A stretch of 64,000 bases of DNA, from NCBI RefSeq assembly GCF_947179515.1, contig NC_067473.1:101087782-101151781 (forward strand). Direction: 5' to 3'. Shown here in pieces: positions 10,401 through 20,559 of the stretch (the stretch's first letter is position 1; each line of letters opens with the position of its first letter). Both the position numbers and the translations under genes were made by a program. The notes under the pieces are model-generated. The model saw only the letters and a list, made by a program, of their open reading frames with translations, was not told the DNA's origin and did not search any database. The DNA comes from Apodemus sylvaticus (Eukaryota; Chordata; Mammalia; Rodentia; Muridae).

Positions 10401-11237
10401 CATTAAATTCTAAGAAATCTTTGATTTCTTTCTTTATTTCTTCCTTGACCAAGTATCATTGAGTAGAGTATTGTTCAGTTTCCATGTGTATGTGGGCTTT
10501 CTGTTGTTTTTACTGTTATTAAAGACCACTTTTACTCCATAGTGATCTGATAGGAGGCATGGGATTATTTCAATCTTCTTATATTTGTTGAGGTCTGTCT
10601 TGTGACCAGCTATATGATCTATTTTGGAGAAGGTACCATGAGGTGCTGAGAAAAAGGTATATTCTTTGCTTTGGGATGAAAAGTTTTATATATATATATT
10701 TATATATATAAACTCCAATTGGTCCAAAGCTTCAATTAGTTTTACTGTCTCCCTGTTTAGTTTCTGTTTTCCTGATCGGTCCATTGGTGAGAGTGGAGTG
10801 TTGAAGTCATCCACAATTATTGTGTTAGGTGCAATGTGTACTTTGAGCTTTAGTAAAGTTTCTTTTATGAATGAGGGCGCCCTTGTATTTGGGGCATAGA
10901 TGTTCAGGATTGAGAGTTCTTGTTGGATTTTTCCTTTGACCAGCAAGTAGTGACCTTCCATGTCTCTTTTGATGACATTAGGTTGAAAGTCAATTTTATC
11001 TGAAATTAGAATGGCAACACCGGCTTGTTTCCTGGGACCATTTGCTTGTAGAATTGTCTTCCAGCCTTTTACTCTAAGGTAGTTTTTGTCTTTGACACTG
11101 AGGTGTGTTTCCTGTATGCAGCAAAATGTAGGATCCTGTTTACGTAACCAGTCTGTTAGTCTATGTCTTTTTATTGGGGAATTGAGTCCATTGATGTTAA
11201 GAGATATCAAGGAGTAGTGGTTATTGCTTCCTATCAT
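7417..11237 (-). pseudogene. L1 ORF2 (endonuclease-reverse transcriptase), inactivated
   Basis: ORF2p of L1 normally joins an APE-type endonuclease, a reverse transcriptase and a C-terminal Cys-rich segment in about 1275 residues. Here the endonuclease starts with SLISLNINGLNSP at about 11220 and reads to about 10700, where a TATA-rich insertion breaks it (stop at 10686). A frameshift near 10455 separates the next block (10452-9706). That block ends at a TAA which replaces a Tyr-Glu pair through an apparent 3-nt loss. A 5-nt loss at about 9257 shifts the frame in the RT domain just after SGTR. The catalytic FADD motif reads FTDY (about 9155-9144), losing one catalytic Asp. Further shifts separate 8939-8670, 8596-7811 and 7801-7538, and a 4-nt insertion near 7555 precedes the terminal LISGY stop. 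Conserved pieces include FDKIQHPFM, SWIGRINIVKM and GGCGERGTL-like RCWRGCGERGTLLHCW. Non-functional; could supply no RT in cis. Confidence 0.95.
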
Positions 11238-11294
11238 TTTTGATTTTAATTTTATACTTGTGTGGTTATCTTCTTTGGGTTTGATGAAAGAAGC

Positions 11295-12503
11295 TTAATA
11301 TCCTGCTTTTTCCAGGGTATAGTTTCCCTCGTTGTAATGGTGTTTTCCCCCTATTATCCTTTGTAGAGCTGGGTTTGTAGAAAGATAATGTGTAAATTTG
11401 GTTTTGTCATGGAATATCTTGGTTTCTCCATCTATAGTAATTGAGAGTTTTGCTGGGTATAGTAGTCTCGGCTGGCATTTGTGTTCTCTTAGAGTCTGCA
11501 TGAGCTCCGCCCAGGATCTTCTAGCTTTCATGGTCTCTGGTGAGAAATCTGGTGTAATTCTGATAGGTCTTCCTTTATATGTTACTTGCCCTTTTTCTCT
11601 TACTGCCCTAAGTATTCTTTCTTTGTTTAGTACATTTGGGGTTTTGATTATTATGTGACGGGAGGTATTTCTGTTCTGGTCCAGTCTGTTTGGAGTTCTG
11701 TAGGCTTCTTGTATATTCATGGGCATCTCTCTCTTTAGGTTAGGGAAGTTTTCTTCCATAATTTTGTTGAAGATATTTGCTGGCCCTTTAAGTTGTAAAT
11801 CTTCACTCTCATCAATGCCTATAATCCTTAGATTTGGCTTTCTCATTGTGTCCTGGATTTCCTGGATGTTTTGGGTTACAAGCTTTTTGCATTTTGCATT
11901 TTCTTTAACTGTTGAGTCCATGGTTTCTATGGTATCTTCAGCATCTGAGATTCTTTCTTCTATCTCTTGTATTCCTTTGTTGATATTTGCATCTATGGTC
12001 CCTGATTTCTTCCCAAGGTTTTCTATCTCCAAAGTTGTCTCCCTTTGTGCTTTCTTAGTTGTTTCTACTTCTGTTTTTAGATCCTGGAAGTTTTTGCTCA
12101 GTTCTGTCATTTGCTTGTTTGTGTTTTCCTCTAATTCCTTAAGAGATTTTTGTGTTTCCTCTTTCATGACTTCTGCCTGTTGATCAAAGTTCTCCTGTAT
12201 TTCTTTAAGTGATTTTTGCATTTCCTCCTTATTGGCTTTTGTATTCTCCTGAATTTCTTTCAATGATTTTTGTGTTTCCCTTGTAAGGGCTTCTAATTTT
12301 TGATCCATTTTCTCCTGAATTTCTTTAAGTATGTCCTTCATGTGTTCCTGTACCAGCATCATGACCAGTGATTTTAAATCAAAATCTTGTTTTTCTGGTG
12401 TGTTGGGGTATCCAGGACTTGCTATTGTTGGAGAACTGGGTTCAGATGCTGCCATAATGCCTTGGTTTCTGTTAGTAACGTTCCTACGTTTGCCTTTAGC
12501 CAT
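11295..12503 (-). CDS. L1 ORF1p (RNA-binding, nucleic-acid chaperone), intact reading frame
   Basis: A complete 402-residue ORF1p, which coats L1 RNA in cytoplasmic particles. Mouse ORF1p is about 357-371 residues, so this one is longer. The start MAKGKRRN is the family start. The extra length is in the coiled coil (about 45-175), where KSLKE(I/L)(Q/E)EN occurs at about 79, 97 and 119, with a related DILKEIQEK at 57. The RRM domain begins near 222 (PNLRIIGIDESED) and the C-terminal domain includes REKGQVTYKGRPIR (302-315), SPETMKARRSW and LLYPAKLSI. No stop or frameshift is seen. A gap of about 57 bp separates it from the first usable ORF2 ATG. It would be expressed only if the 5' monomers are active. 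The protein, if made, might act on other L1 RNAs; this is inference. Confidence 0.93.
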   Translation of the reverse strand: MAKGKRRNVTNRNQGIMAASEPSSPTIASPGYPNTPEKQDFDLKSLVMMLVQEHMKDILKEIQEKMDQKLEALTRETQKSLKEIQENTKANKEEMQKSLKEIQENFDQQAEVMKEETQKSLKELEENTNKQMTELSKNFQDLKTEVETTKKAQRETTLEIENLGKKSGTIDANINKGIQEIEERISDAEDTIETMDSTVKENAKCKKLVTQNIQEIQDTMRKPNLRIIGIDESEDLQLKGPANIFNKIMEENFPNLKREMPMNIQEAYRTPNRLDQNRNTSRHIIIKTPNVLNKERILRAVREKGQVTYKGRPIRITPDFSPETMKARRSWAELMQTLREHKCQPRLLYPAKLSITIDGETKIFHDKTKFTHYLSTNPALQRIIGGKHHYNEGNYTLEKAGY

Positions 12504-12783
12504 CTAGTTTTCCCTGGTGTTAGATGGTCTTATTGTCACTGGCTGGTGCTTCAACCTACTGTGGATCTTTAAGGTTATCTCTGCAACACTGGATGACTGG
12601 GTTTCCTCTGGCACAGATTACTGATATGCTGCCTTCCTCTTTTGTGCCTTTGGAGCCCTTCTCAGTCTTGCCTCAAGCAATGTTATACTTAGGTTGTCAA
12701 GGTCAACCAGGTGTTCTCTGTCTGCTCTATTATGGAGCAAAGATGTTGTGGTGGGGGTCACTCCCTCTGTTGATTCTCACATA

Positions 12784-13169
12784 GGACACATGCCCTGCGA
12801 TGGACTGGCTTGCAGATGAACTGCCTATGTGCTCAGTTCCTAAGTGCAGGCAGACCCCTGGCAGTTTGCACCACCAGAGATCTAAAGCTCAGAATGATCC
12901 AGTACCTAGTGATTCTTTTCTGTCCCGGCAGGCAGCAAATATGGCCGTGGGGCTTCTCTCCTTCCACAGGTCCCTGGGCAGGACATGGCCCCGCGTCCGG
13001 CAGGCTGGCAGACAAACCGCTTATGTGCTCAGTTCCTGAGTGCAGGCAGACCCCTGGCAGTTTGCACCACCAGAGATCTAAAGCTCAGGGTGATACAGTA
13101 CCTAGTGACCCTTTTCTGTCCCGGCAAGCAGCGATTATGGCCGCAGGCCTTCTCTCCTTTCTCAGCTCT
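12784..13169 (-). promoter_or_regulatory. L1 5' promoter monomers, about 2 tandem copies of a 197-bp unit
   Basis: The segment starting gctcagttcct at 12831 recurs at 13027 (196-bp step), and ggacacatgccc at 12784 matches ggacatggcccc at 12981. The ORF1-proximal copy (12784-12980) is whole and the distal one (12981-13169) is slightly truncated. Shared blocks include ggcagacccctggcagtttg, ccaccagagatctaaagctc and cttttctgtcccgg. Murine L1s carry their promoter in such monomers. This monomer does not look like the Mus A, F, Tf or Gf types as I recall them. Confidence 0.9.
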
Positions 13170-13179
13170 CCAGGGATAT
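13170..13179. repeat. Target-site duplication of the L1, 5' side
   Basis: ccagggatat, the partner of 7151-7160. Confidence 0.7.
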
Positions 13180-13625
13180 TTATTAATGCCTTGTGAACAT
13201 ACCCCTTTGGGTTATATTGGTCGGATTCATATTCTTTCCGTAATCTGATGTCTTAGTTTCCTAACCTCTTATTTGTGTGCTTTACCAGGTAGAGCAGAAA
13301 GGATGCTGACACTGTAACCTTGAAGGAATTTCTTCAATGCCTCCCAGCCTCTATTTCCCTATCTATAAAATGGGTAACTTAGAAGAGATGAGTTGTATAT
13401 TCGTTCCCACTGACTCTGAACGACAAAGATGTCAGTGCTGCTTATGTAACATGAGAGGCTGCACAATGGAATTAGTGTGGGAAGTTGCATTCTCCCTGCT
13501 TCTGAAAGCTTTGAGTTCGAATCATGACTTCCTCATTATGGGGCAAGGGCGTTTGTTTCTAATAACAGCTACCATTTACAGAGTGCTTAAAATATGAAAT
13601 GTGCTCTACTGTAAATATGCAAATA
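13180..13625. other. No recognised element
   Basis: Non-coding sequence with a short open frame (13337-13597 plus) that I do not recognise. Confidence 0.4.
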
Positions 13626-13627
13626 TC

Positions 13628-13855
13628 TCAGACTAAAGAGATGGCTCAGTAGTTAAGAGCAGTTATTGTTCTTGGAGAGGGTTTGATTCCTGGCACCAAT
13701 ACCAGGTGGCTCACAACTGCCTGTAACTCCAGTTTCAGGAAACTGATGTTCTCTGGCTTCCTCAGGCACCTTCATCTGTGGTACATATAAACTGATGAAG
13801 ACACCACACACACACATGCACACATACACACATTGCAATCCAAAGAACCACAAAA
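13628..13855 (+). mobile_element. B3 SINE
   Basis: Head 'aaagagatggctcagtagttaagagcag', core 'ggtggctcacaactgcctgtaactccag', ending in a CACACA-rich tail. Confidence 0.85.
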
Positions 13856-13869
13856 GTTAGGTACTTACT

Positions 13870-15435
13870 AAGGGGCCAGAGAGGATCTACAATGGAGAAA
13901 GGTAATAGAATATAGTATTTTGGACAGATGAAGGGGAAACTAGAATAATAACATTAAAAGGGGGGGGGAGAAAAGGGTAAAAGAGAGATGTGTAGAAACA
14001 ACTAACCCTAAAGGCCATTTGAAAAACCATTTATAATCCTATTATTATAGAAGCTTCCTAAATATATACACATATATGAAAGAAGTCCAAATAGAGCCAC
14101 CAAACAATAGTGGAGACAATGCCCCAACTAGATATCTTAAACCACCAAGTAAAGACTGCAGTGCTAGGAATGAGTTATATCTTGTTGATCATTGTCATTG
14201 GTCAAAGGGACCCTATGGAAATGTTCAAACATCATAGGCTATTGTCAAAGCTATTGGCTATTTTCTATAACCTAACAGTAAGGCCCTATTGCTGAAGACA
14301 AACTTATGTCCTTCCACATAAAAAGGTTAGGCTGGTGGCCTCCTAGAAGCTTCATCCCACTGACCAGCAGTCATGGTACTAGAAGGCACTCTGCATGTTA
14401 TCTGAGGAGAAATGTAATCATCAATGTCACCCAGCTCCAGACCCTGCAACTAAATAGACTAAAATATACTGCTGCAGTGGTGGCAGAAATGTTATAGGAG
14501 CCACCAACCGCTTTCTGCTTCGATTTAAGGCCCAGTTCATGAAATGAACCCCATACTTGACACTGCTAAATAGACAAGAACCAGAGAGTAACTAGGCCAT
14601 TGGTCTACTCTTATTCTGCTAAAGGAACATAACATTAAAATGACTCCTAATGACATAGTACTATCCCCATAGAGCAAAGCCTCACTCAGCCGACATAAAA
14701 GAAGTTCTTGCAGTGCATGGCACTTAACATAGAAATCCACAACTGGATACCTCGTAGGTAGTAAGATAGAGCGCTCAGTCTTAAATGGGATGTTTTAATC
14801 AAACCTCGTCCCTCATGGCTCAGGAATCAATGAGGAAGGGGAGGTGGGAAGAGTGTGAGAGCCAGAGAGAGCAGATGACTCCAAAGAAACAGTGCCTTTC
14901 AGACACAACAAGATGGCTGCCTTGATTACCTCATGGAGGCTGTAGAAGCATGTGTGAGACTTGCACAGATTCAACGCAACTGTGTCCCTGCACTCAGATG
15001 AGGACCCAGAGTCCCACCTCTAACTGAGAAGCTACCAGCAACTGATACCCATTGGCAAAGAAAAAGGAGCTTTTTCCCAATGGAGTCTCTTTGATATTTA
15101 ACCACACTTCAGGGCAGGTCCCATGCCCTGGGGTAGTTGGCCAACACAAAAGGTACTCAGTGGTATTTTTGCAGATGCTTTGATTCATTTTGCTTTGTCT
15201 ATTTTTCAAAATACCTTATTAGTCTTTTCCTTGTTATAATTCTTGTTTTTGTGCTTTTGTGTGGGGGTGTTTTTTCTTTTTTGTTGTTTTGTTCCTTTAT
15301 TTCTTTTTTGAAAGAGAAGAAAAAGAACATAAATTTGAGACGGTAGAGATCATGGGAGACTCTTGGAGTAATTGAGGAAGAGAAAAACATGGTCAAAAGA
15401 TTTTGAATGAAAAAATTTTCAAAAAAAATATGGGT
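13870..15435 (+). mobile_element. 5'-truncated L1 (Lx-type), 3' UTR only
   Basis: About 1.55 kb matching in order the long 3' UTR of old murine Lx elements: 'ggccatttgaaaaacc', 'agaagcttcctaaatatatacacatata', 'gtaaggccctattgc', 'catcccactgaccag', 'cttcagggcaggtcccatgccctggggtagttggccaacac' and an A-rich end near 15420. It lies 0.7 kb from the 5' end of the minus-strand L1, in the opposite orientation. No coding remnant. Confidence 0.8.
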
Positions 15436-15439
15436 TAAT

Positions 15440-15665
15440 CAAGTGTATCTATAACCCAAGCACTGGATAGATGCAGACAGATTCCTGGGGCTCATTGTCC
15501 AGCCAGTCTAACCAAACTGGGGATCTCCAGACTTTGTGAGAAATCCTGTTTTTAAAAATAGAGAATTGAGGAATATCTACTCTCAGCTTTTCCCTTTATA
15601 TATACATGCAAATGCATGTGAATCTGCACATATGCATATTCAGACATGAACACTCTCACACACAC
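15440..15665 (+). mobile_element. RSINE1
   Basis: Carries 'gggctcattgtccagccagtctaaccaaactgggga' and 'gactttgtgagaaatcctg', the RSINE1 order, then a tail of CA repeats. Confidence 0.7.
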
Positions 15666-15697
15666 ACACAGAGGAGGGAGGAAGAGGGAGAGAGGGA

Positions 15698-15742
<45 letters not shown>
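15656..15742. repeat. (CA)n-(GA)n microsatellite
   Basis: Short CA run, a purine-rich bridge, then about 42 bp of GA; grown from the RSINE1 tail. Confidence 0.95.
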
Positions 15743-15744
<2 letters not shown>

Positions 15745-16345
15745 GATAAACAGTAAAGCTGGAATTTGAGTTCAAATCTTTCAGATTAGTGGCTATCTCT
15801 AGAAAGCAAATGTTTGCTTACTTATTTGTGAAGATGTACTCCCCAGTAAATAGTAGATAATTTATCTTTAATTGTATGGTCTTGTGATAAGAACACAGAA
15901 CTGACATTCACCACAATTACAACTCTAACTTTTGAACCTTAGGTAAGAACAGTAAACAAACCAAGCCTTAGTTAGGATAGACATCATACTCCTAAAACCC
16001 TATTCTAGCTAGTTCATAATCTCTGTCTCCCTCTTTCTGTCTCTCCTTTCCTTGCCCTCCCTGTATAAACGCTTTGCATAGCATCACACCCACTGAACAA
16101 GATGCTGTTTCTCCTCATGACTCCACACGCTCTCCTTCCTCAACACCTGTTGCTCTGGTGTTTTTAATATACCTTTGTCACCAACCCAAGTTCCCTTTCA
16201 AACATCTAAAGCTCTTTAGCAGTAGGATGAGTACTTGAGAATAGCACACCAGTCCTAATTCTTCCCTCTGATTGCTGACATTTATGTTTAAAACACAGAC
16301 TACTATTGGTGTTACAATTGTAAAACTATTGGGTCGGTTAGGAAC
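15743..16345. other. No recognised element
   Basis: About 600 bp of non-coding sequence, CT-rich near 16020-16060. Confidence 0.4.
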
Positions 16346-16347
16346 TA

Positions 16348-16535
16348 TAAGGGCTGGCCAGAAAGACTCTGTAGTTAAGAATACTTGTAGCATTTCCAGG
16401 TCAGGCAGCTTACAACTGCCTGCAACTCCAGCTCCTTGGGATGGTGGGACACTCTCTTCCAACCTCTGCACCCACATACACCTGTGATTCACTTACATAT
16501 GTAAATAAATAAAATAACTTTTTTAAAAGTAAGAA
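16348..16535 (+). mobile_element. B3 SINE
   Basis: Diverged: 'ggctggccagaaagactctgtagttaag', 'cttacaactgcctgcaactccagctcc', tail 'gtaaataaataaaataac'. Confidence 0.75.
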
Positions 16536-16684
16536 AAGTAAGAGTGTATCTCATCCATTTCTTTACTTTCCTCTGAATTTCTGACCCATATCACCCTTGC
16601 TTCCTGGAGAACTTTTTAATAACATTTACTAGGCATGACTATTGGTGGTTTTTTCATTTATTTGTTTTAAAGAAAGTCTTTATT

Positions 16685-16800
16685 TCTCTACTTTTTTTCT
16701 TTAAACAAGGTCACAAGTATCCCAGGCTAGCCTACAACCTCTTGTAACTAAGGCTGACCTTGAACTCTTGAATCTCCTGCCTCAACTCCCTTCACTCTCA
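16685..16800 (-). mobile_element. Old B1 SINE
   Basis: Reverse B1: 'aaggtcacaagtatcccaggctagcctacaacc' and 'aaggctgaccttgaactcttgaatctcctgcctc'. Confidence 0.7.
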
Positions 16801-16839
16801 GTTTTGCTTTGTTATTGTTTTGTTTTATTTTGTTTTAAA

Positions 16840-17055
16840 CCCTGTTTACAGACAGGGTTTCATGTGTCCCAGGTTGGCCCTCAAACTCACTATGTAGTTG
16901 ACGATGACCTTTAACTTGCAGTCTGTCTGCTTCTACCTCCTAAGTGCTGGGACTATGAGCATGTGGCTCCACACCCAGTTTTTGTGGCCCTGGGGATTAG
17001 AGCTTCATGCATGCTAGGCTAGTGCTCTATCCATCAGGTGACCTGCCCAGCCTAC
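16840..17055 (-). mobile_element. B4 SINE (B1-ID fusion)
   Basis: 'acagggtttcatgtgtcccaggttggccctcaaactcactatgtag' followed by 'gcatgctaggctagtgctctatccatcaggtgacctgcccagcc'. Confidence 0.8.
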
Positions 17056-17059
17056 CCCC

Positions 17060-17275
17060 ATCACTTTAGAAGGATAATTTCACAGAGCACAGAATTCTAT
17101 GTTCATGATTTTTTCTCTCCACACTTTAAGGACTTGTCTCACTTTCTTCCTGCCTCCTTAGCTTCTGAGTTGGTTGCTACCCTTTTCTTTGTGCTTCTTT
17201 GCATGAGATGCTTTCCTCTGTACCCTTCTTTCAAGATTTCTTTTTCATTACTTTTGGATGATGTAACATAGTTCA
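17060..17275 (-). mobile_element. Ancient L1 ORF1-region fragment
   Basis: 'cacagagcacagaattctatgttcatgattttttctctccacactttaag' and the following CT-rich text match, in reverse, the region of old mammalian L1s with 'agaattctaggttgatg'. Heavily diverged. Confidence 0.5.
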
Positions 17276-17529
17276 ATATGGCTGCTTTGCCTCACTTCCT
17301 TCTAGAAGTCCCAAGGGATTTTTTTTTTCTGGTATAGGCACCATGAGAACCTGGTAACACTCCTGGAAATAAAATTCACAACGGTGACTGGGTTCCCATG
17401 ATTGGGTCTCTCCTGGAGTTCTTAACTCTCAGATATGTCCACACAGTCTCAGCAATCCCTCAATGGTACCTCATGGTTTTCCTATCAAAAACCATTTCCC
17501 TCAAAGATGGAATTTTGTTTTGCCTTTGC

Positions 17530-17648
17530 TAGTTTGTTCAGTTTGAGACAGGGTCTCATGTATCCCATGTTGGTCTGGAATTCCTGATTCTTCTGCTTTC
17601 CACCTCAAGAAGTGTTGAGACTATAGCAGGAGCCACCATGCCTAGGCC
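17530..17648 (-). mobile_element. Old B1 SINE
   Basis: 'gtttgagacagggtctcatgtatcccatgttggtctggaattcc' to 'ggagccaccatgcctagg'. Confidence 0.75.
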
Positions 17649-17839
17649 CCCTCAGAAGTTTGAGTTTGTTGATTTCTTCTCCAGTACTGGGTGATTTTCT
17701 GTACCGGCCATTGTCTCTCAATCTGGGTGGAGTGAGGCCTAGGATGTGAGCTGCTGAACCAGAGTGAGTTTCCATGGATACTGACATCCTATAGAGGACT
17801 CCAATTGCTAACCCAAACAAGAGTTTTACAATGGCTTTT

Positions 17840-17960
17840 GGAGCTATTCATGGTGCTACAGGACTGTAATCCTGACTGACCCTCGAGAGGCAGAGGCCAA
17901 GAGTCACACAAAAGCAAGCCTGAGACACACAGAAAGTTCCAGGCCGCCAAACAAATAAAT
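17840..17960 (+). mobile_element. Diverged B1 SINE
   Basis: 'ttcatggtgctacaggactgtaatcctgactgaccctcgagaggcagaggcc' to an 'acaaataaatg' tail. Confidence 0.6.
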
Positions 17961-18044
17961 GCTTTTTTAGGTATGCCTGTGTGTGTTCATGCACACACGC
18001 AAACACACATCATAGAATAAGAGTACCAAGATTTTAAAAACTGA

Positions 18045-18199
18045 GACAAAGGAGCTGCAGAGATGGTTGGTTAAAAGCACTGGCTGTTCTTCCAGAGGAC
18101 CCAGGTAAGAATTTCAGCACCCACAAGACTGTTCAAAATCATTTGTAATTCCAGGTCTAGAGGAAACCCCCAATCTCTTCTGGTGTCTGGGAGTACCAG

Positions 18200-18253
<54 letters not shown>

Positions 18254-18305
18254 CACAGACATGCATGCAGGAAAAACACCCATACACATAAAAATAAAAC
18301 AAAAA
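18045..18305 (+). mobile_element. B3/B2 SINE with internal (TA)n
   Basis: 'ggagctgcagagatggttggttaaaagcactggctgttcttccagaggaccc', then 'tctctt.tggtgtctgggagtacc', then a TA array and 'acagacatgcatgcaggaaaaacac..acataaaaataaaac'. Confidence 0.85.
18203..18251. repeat. (TA)n microsatellite
   Basis: Perfect TA run of about 49 bp inside the SINE 3' part. Confidence 0.97.
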
Positions 18306-18917
18306 AGAATTAAAGGTGAGGCAAAGTTGGATTCCCAGGCATCTCAGGACTTAAAGAAAGGTGTGGCAGCAGACTCCCTGAGTTTCTTTAGCCCTCCCAC
18401 ACCCTAACAGGTTATCCCAGCACTACAAGCAACTTTGACAAAACAAAGGTCCAAGGATGGCCTGTGTTCCCTCATCAAAAATGGAGAAATGTGGCCCAAT
18501 AGCAGAAAATCAGGCCACCACTATCTGCGCTGGGTTAATCGGACACTGGTGGCACAATGGCCGTTCCATGCCTCCTGACCCTTTCACTTGTGGCAGTGGG
18601 AGGCAGCACTCCAACACCCTTGTGGGTGACTTAGGTGGTGCTGCCTTTGGAGCTGATCTCTCTTTCCAGGCCTAGAAGAAACAGGAAGTACTCAGGAATT
18701 CTCACAGATTAAGTCAGCTGTTGAAACTGACCCACACTCACAGGCAATGAGGTAGTAGGAGCTGGTGCTATGCTCAGCTGGGGTTTCTCAGTACAGCAAG
18801 GGCAAGGCTGAACTTCACAGTACTTACATGGCGTCTGCACCCTCCAGTTTTGTCTAAGTTGGGTTAGCATGTCCCAGGGGGCACTGCCGGTTAAAACTCA
18901 AGATGAGCAAGGCATAG
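18306..18917. other. No recognised element
   Basis: About 600 bp, fairly GC-balanced; an open frame at 18457-18675 (plus) shows no family likeness. Confidence 0.4.
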
Positions 18918-18975
18918 CGGGTGGAAGGGTGGAGGGCTGGAGGGGTGGAGGGTGGAGGGTGGAGGGGTGGAAAGG
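18918..18975. repeat. (GGGTGGA)n-like G-rich minisatellite
   Basis: Irregular 7-8 bp units ggtggagg/ggagggt. G-runs of 3-4 make the plus strand G-quadruplex-prone. Confidence 0.85.
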
Positions 18976-19099
18976 GGGAGAGAAAAAGAGAGCAGAGCAG
19001 ATAGGAGGAGACAGAGTCACAATCAGGTAGCCACAATGTTCAGGATGTGCAAAGAACCATCCAAGAAGCAGGAAAAAAATGTATAAAAAGATGAATCGA

Positions 19100-19278
19100 G
19101 CCGGGCAGTGGTGGCGCACGCCTGTAATCCCAGCACTCTGGGAGGCAGAGGCAGGCCGATTTCTAAGTTCGAGGCCAGCCTGGTCTACAGAGTGAGTTCC
19201 AGGACAGCCAGGACTATACAGAGAAACCCTTTCTCGAAAAAACCAAATCCAAAAAACCAAAATAAATAAATAAAAATA
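19100..19278 (+). mobile_element. Young B1 SINE with target-site duplication
   Basis: Full-length B1 'gccgggcagtggtggcgcacgcctgtaatcccagcactc' to 'cagagaaaccctttctc' plus an AAATAAAT tail. Flanked by aaaaagatgaatcga at 19085-19099 and 19279-19293, a perfect 15-bp duplication. Confidence 0.95.
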
Positions 19279-19294
19279 AAAAAGATGAATCGAC

Positions 19295-19900
19295 ATATGT
19301 TAAGTTGTAAGACAAAGTGGATGTTAAATTACCTAAATGGGATGCTAAAATATATATCATAAAAGGCTTCAGCAATAATTTGAAAATCCTTCTTAATCAA
19401 AAGTTTAAAATTCATCAGATGGCTGATGGATTGCTTACTGGGTAATGACGCTTGCCACTAAGCCCAAGAGCCTGAACCAGAAATTGCCAAATGAACTAAC
19501 TGAAGATAATAAATTAAAAGGCAGAGGAGGAACAAATAGAAATGTGCCGTATAGACTCATCAGCAAGGCCAGAGGCTAGGTCAGTGACAGACCCGTGGGG
19601 CACACTCCATCTGAACAGAGGGCAGCAGAGTCCTGGAGGTGCATGAGACACTTGAAGTATTCAGAAAAGCAACCTCAAATGTCTTCTCGTTTGGCAAAAG
19701 ACATGAACCTACAAATTCAAGAAGCTAAGTTGAATCAGGGAAATCTGCACCACGACACATTCATTGCTGAAAGGTAAGCTGAAGAAACATCATTGAAAGA
19801 AAGCAGAAGTAGGTGTTACTAATAGGAAATGCCACTGGGAGTGACAGCAGATTTGTTTTCTCTCTGAAACTTTGGGGATTGAGGAAGTGGTATACATTTT
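19295..19900. other. No recognised element
   Basis: Non-coding; nothing identified. Confidence 0.4.
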
Positions 19901-19904
19901 TCCC

Positions 19905-20015
19905 CCAGAAAAGGTCTCATACTAACCCAACATAGCCTCAAACGTGTGGCAGTCCTCCTACCTCAGCCTCCAGACCATTGGGAACACAGATGTGCTTTAC
20001 CATGCCCAGATCCCA
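19905..20015 (-). mobile_element. Old B1 SINE
   Basis: 'agaaaaggtctcatactaacccaacatagcctcaaac' to 'cacagatgtgctttaccatgcccag', strongly diverged. Confidence 0.6.
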
Positions 20016-20237
20016 AAACATTTTTAAGAGAAAAAAAAAAAGAATCACCAAACTAGAGTCCTATGTCCAGTTTTTTCCAGTGATGTAATGGAAATCAAAA
20101 CATCTCAGCTAAGAGAAGTCAGCCTCAGAAAACCTATCCAGAAAGTGACTAAACAGCAGCCCGAGGCAGAAAGGAAATGAGAAAGGATGGAACAGTAGGA
20201 AGGAAAGCACAGCTAAGAAAACCCGCATCCCGCAAAG

Positions 20238-20432
20238 CACTAGGGGTGTGGCCTGGTTGGTGGATCACTTGCCTACTGTGCACCACGCCCTGGATTCAGT
20301 CCCTAGCACTGAATGAGCCTGGAGTACTGATGCACAGTGGCGAGAGAAGGACCAGAAGTTCAAGGTTGTCTTTGCCTTCATAAAGGTTTCAAGGCCAGTC
20401 TGGGATACATGAGACCATGTTTAAAAAAGAAA
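20238..20432 (+). mobile_element. B4 SINE
   Basis: ID half 'ctaggggtgtggcctggttggtggatcacttgcctactgtg..ggattcagtccctagcac' then B1 half 'caaggccagtctgggatacatgagaccatg'. Confidence 0.7.
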
Positions 20433-20436
20433 GGAG

Positions 20437-20531
<95 letters not shown>
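20433..20531. repeat. (GAAA)n microsatellite
   Basis: About 90 bp of GAAA grown from the B4 tail; the KERKKERK and FLSFFLSF open frames here are artefacts of it. Confidence 0.97.
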
Positions 20532-20559
20532 CTTTGAGCTGTTTTATTTTTCTGAGTTT

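Larger units (their letters stand above)
7161..13169 (-). mobile_element. Near full-length L1 retrotransposon (LINE-1), about 6.0 kb
   Basis: All parts of a rodent L1 are present in order on the minus strand: two 5' monomers (12784-13169), a short 5' UTR, ORF1 (12503-11295), ORF2 (11237-7417, broken), a 3' UTR (7416-about 7178) and a poly-A tail seen as T-rich sequence at 7161-7177. The segment ccagggatat occurs at 7151-7160 and 13170-13179 as a target-site duplication; if ctcag (7144-7148 and 13161-13165) is included the duplication is about 19 bp and imperfect. The right boundary could lie anywhere from 13160 to 13169. The intact ORF1 and retained 5' end suggest a moderately young insertion, but ORF2 is dead, so it cannot move on its own. 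Confidence 0.95.

Noticed and set aside
11398..12183. Plus-strand frames opposite L1 ORF1
   Set aside because: Antisense shadows of the ORF1 coding sequence.
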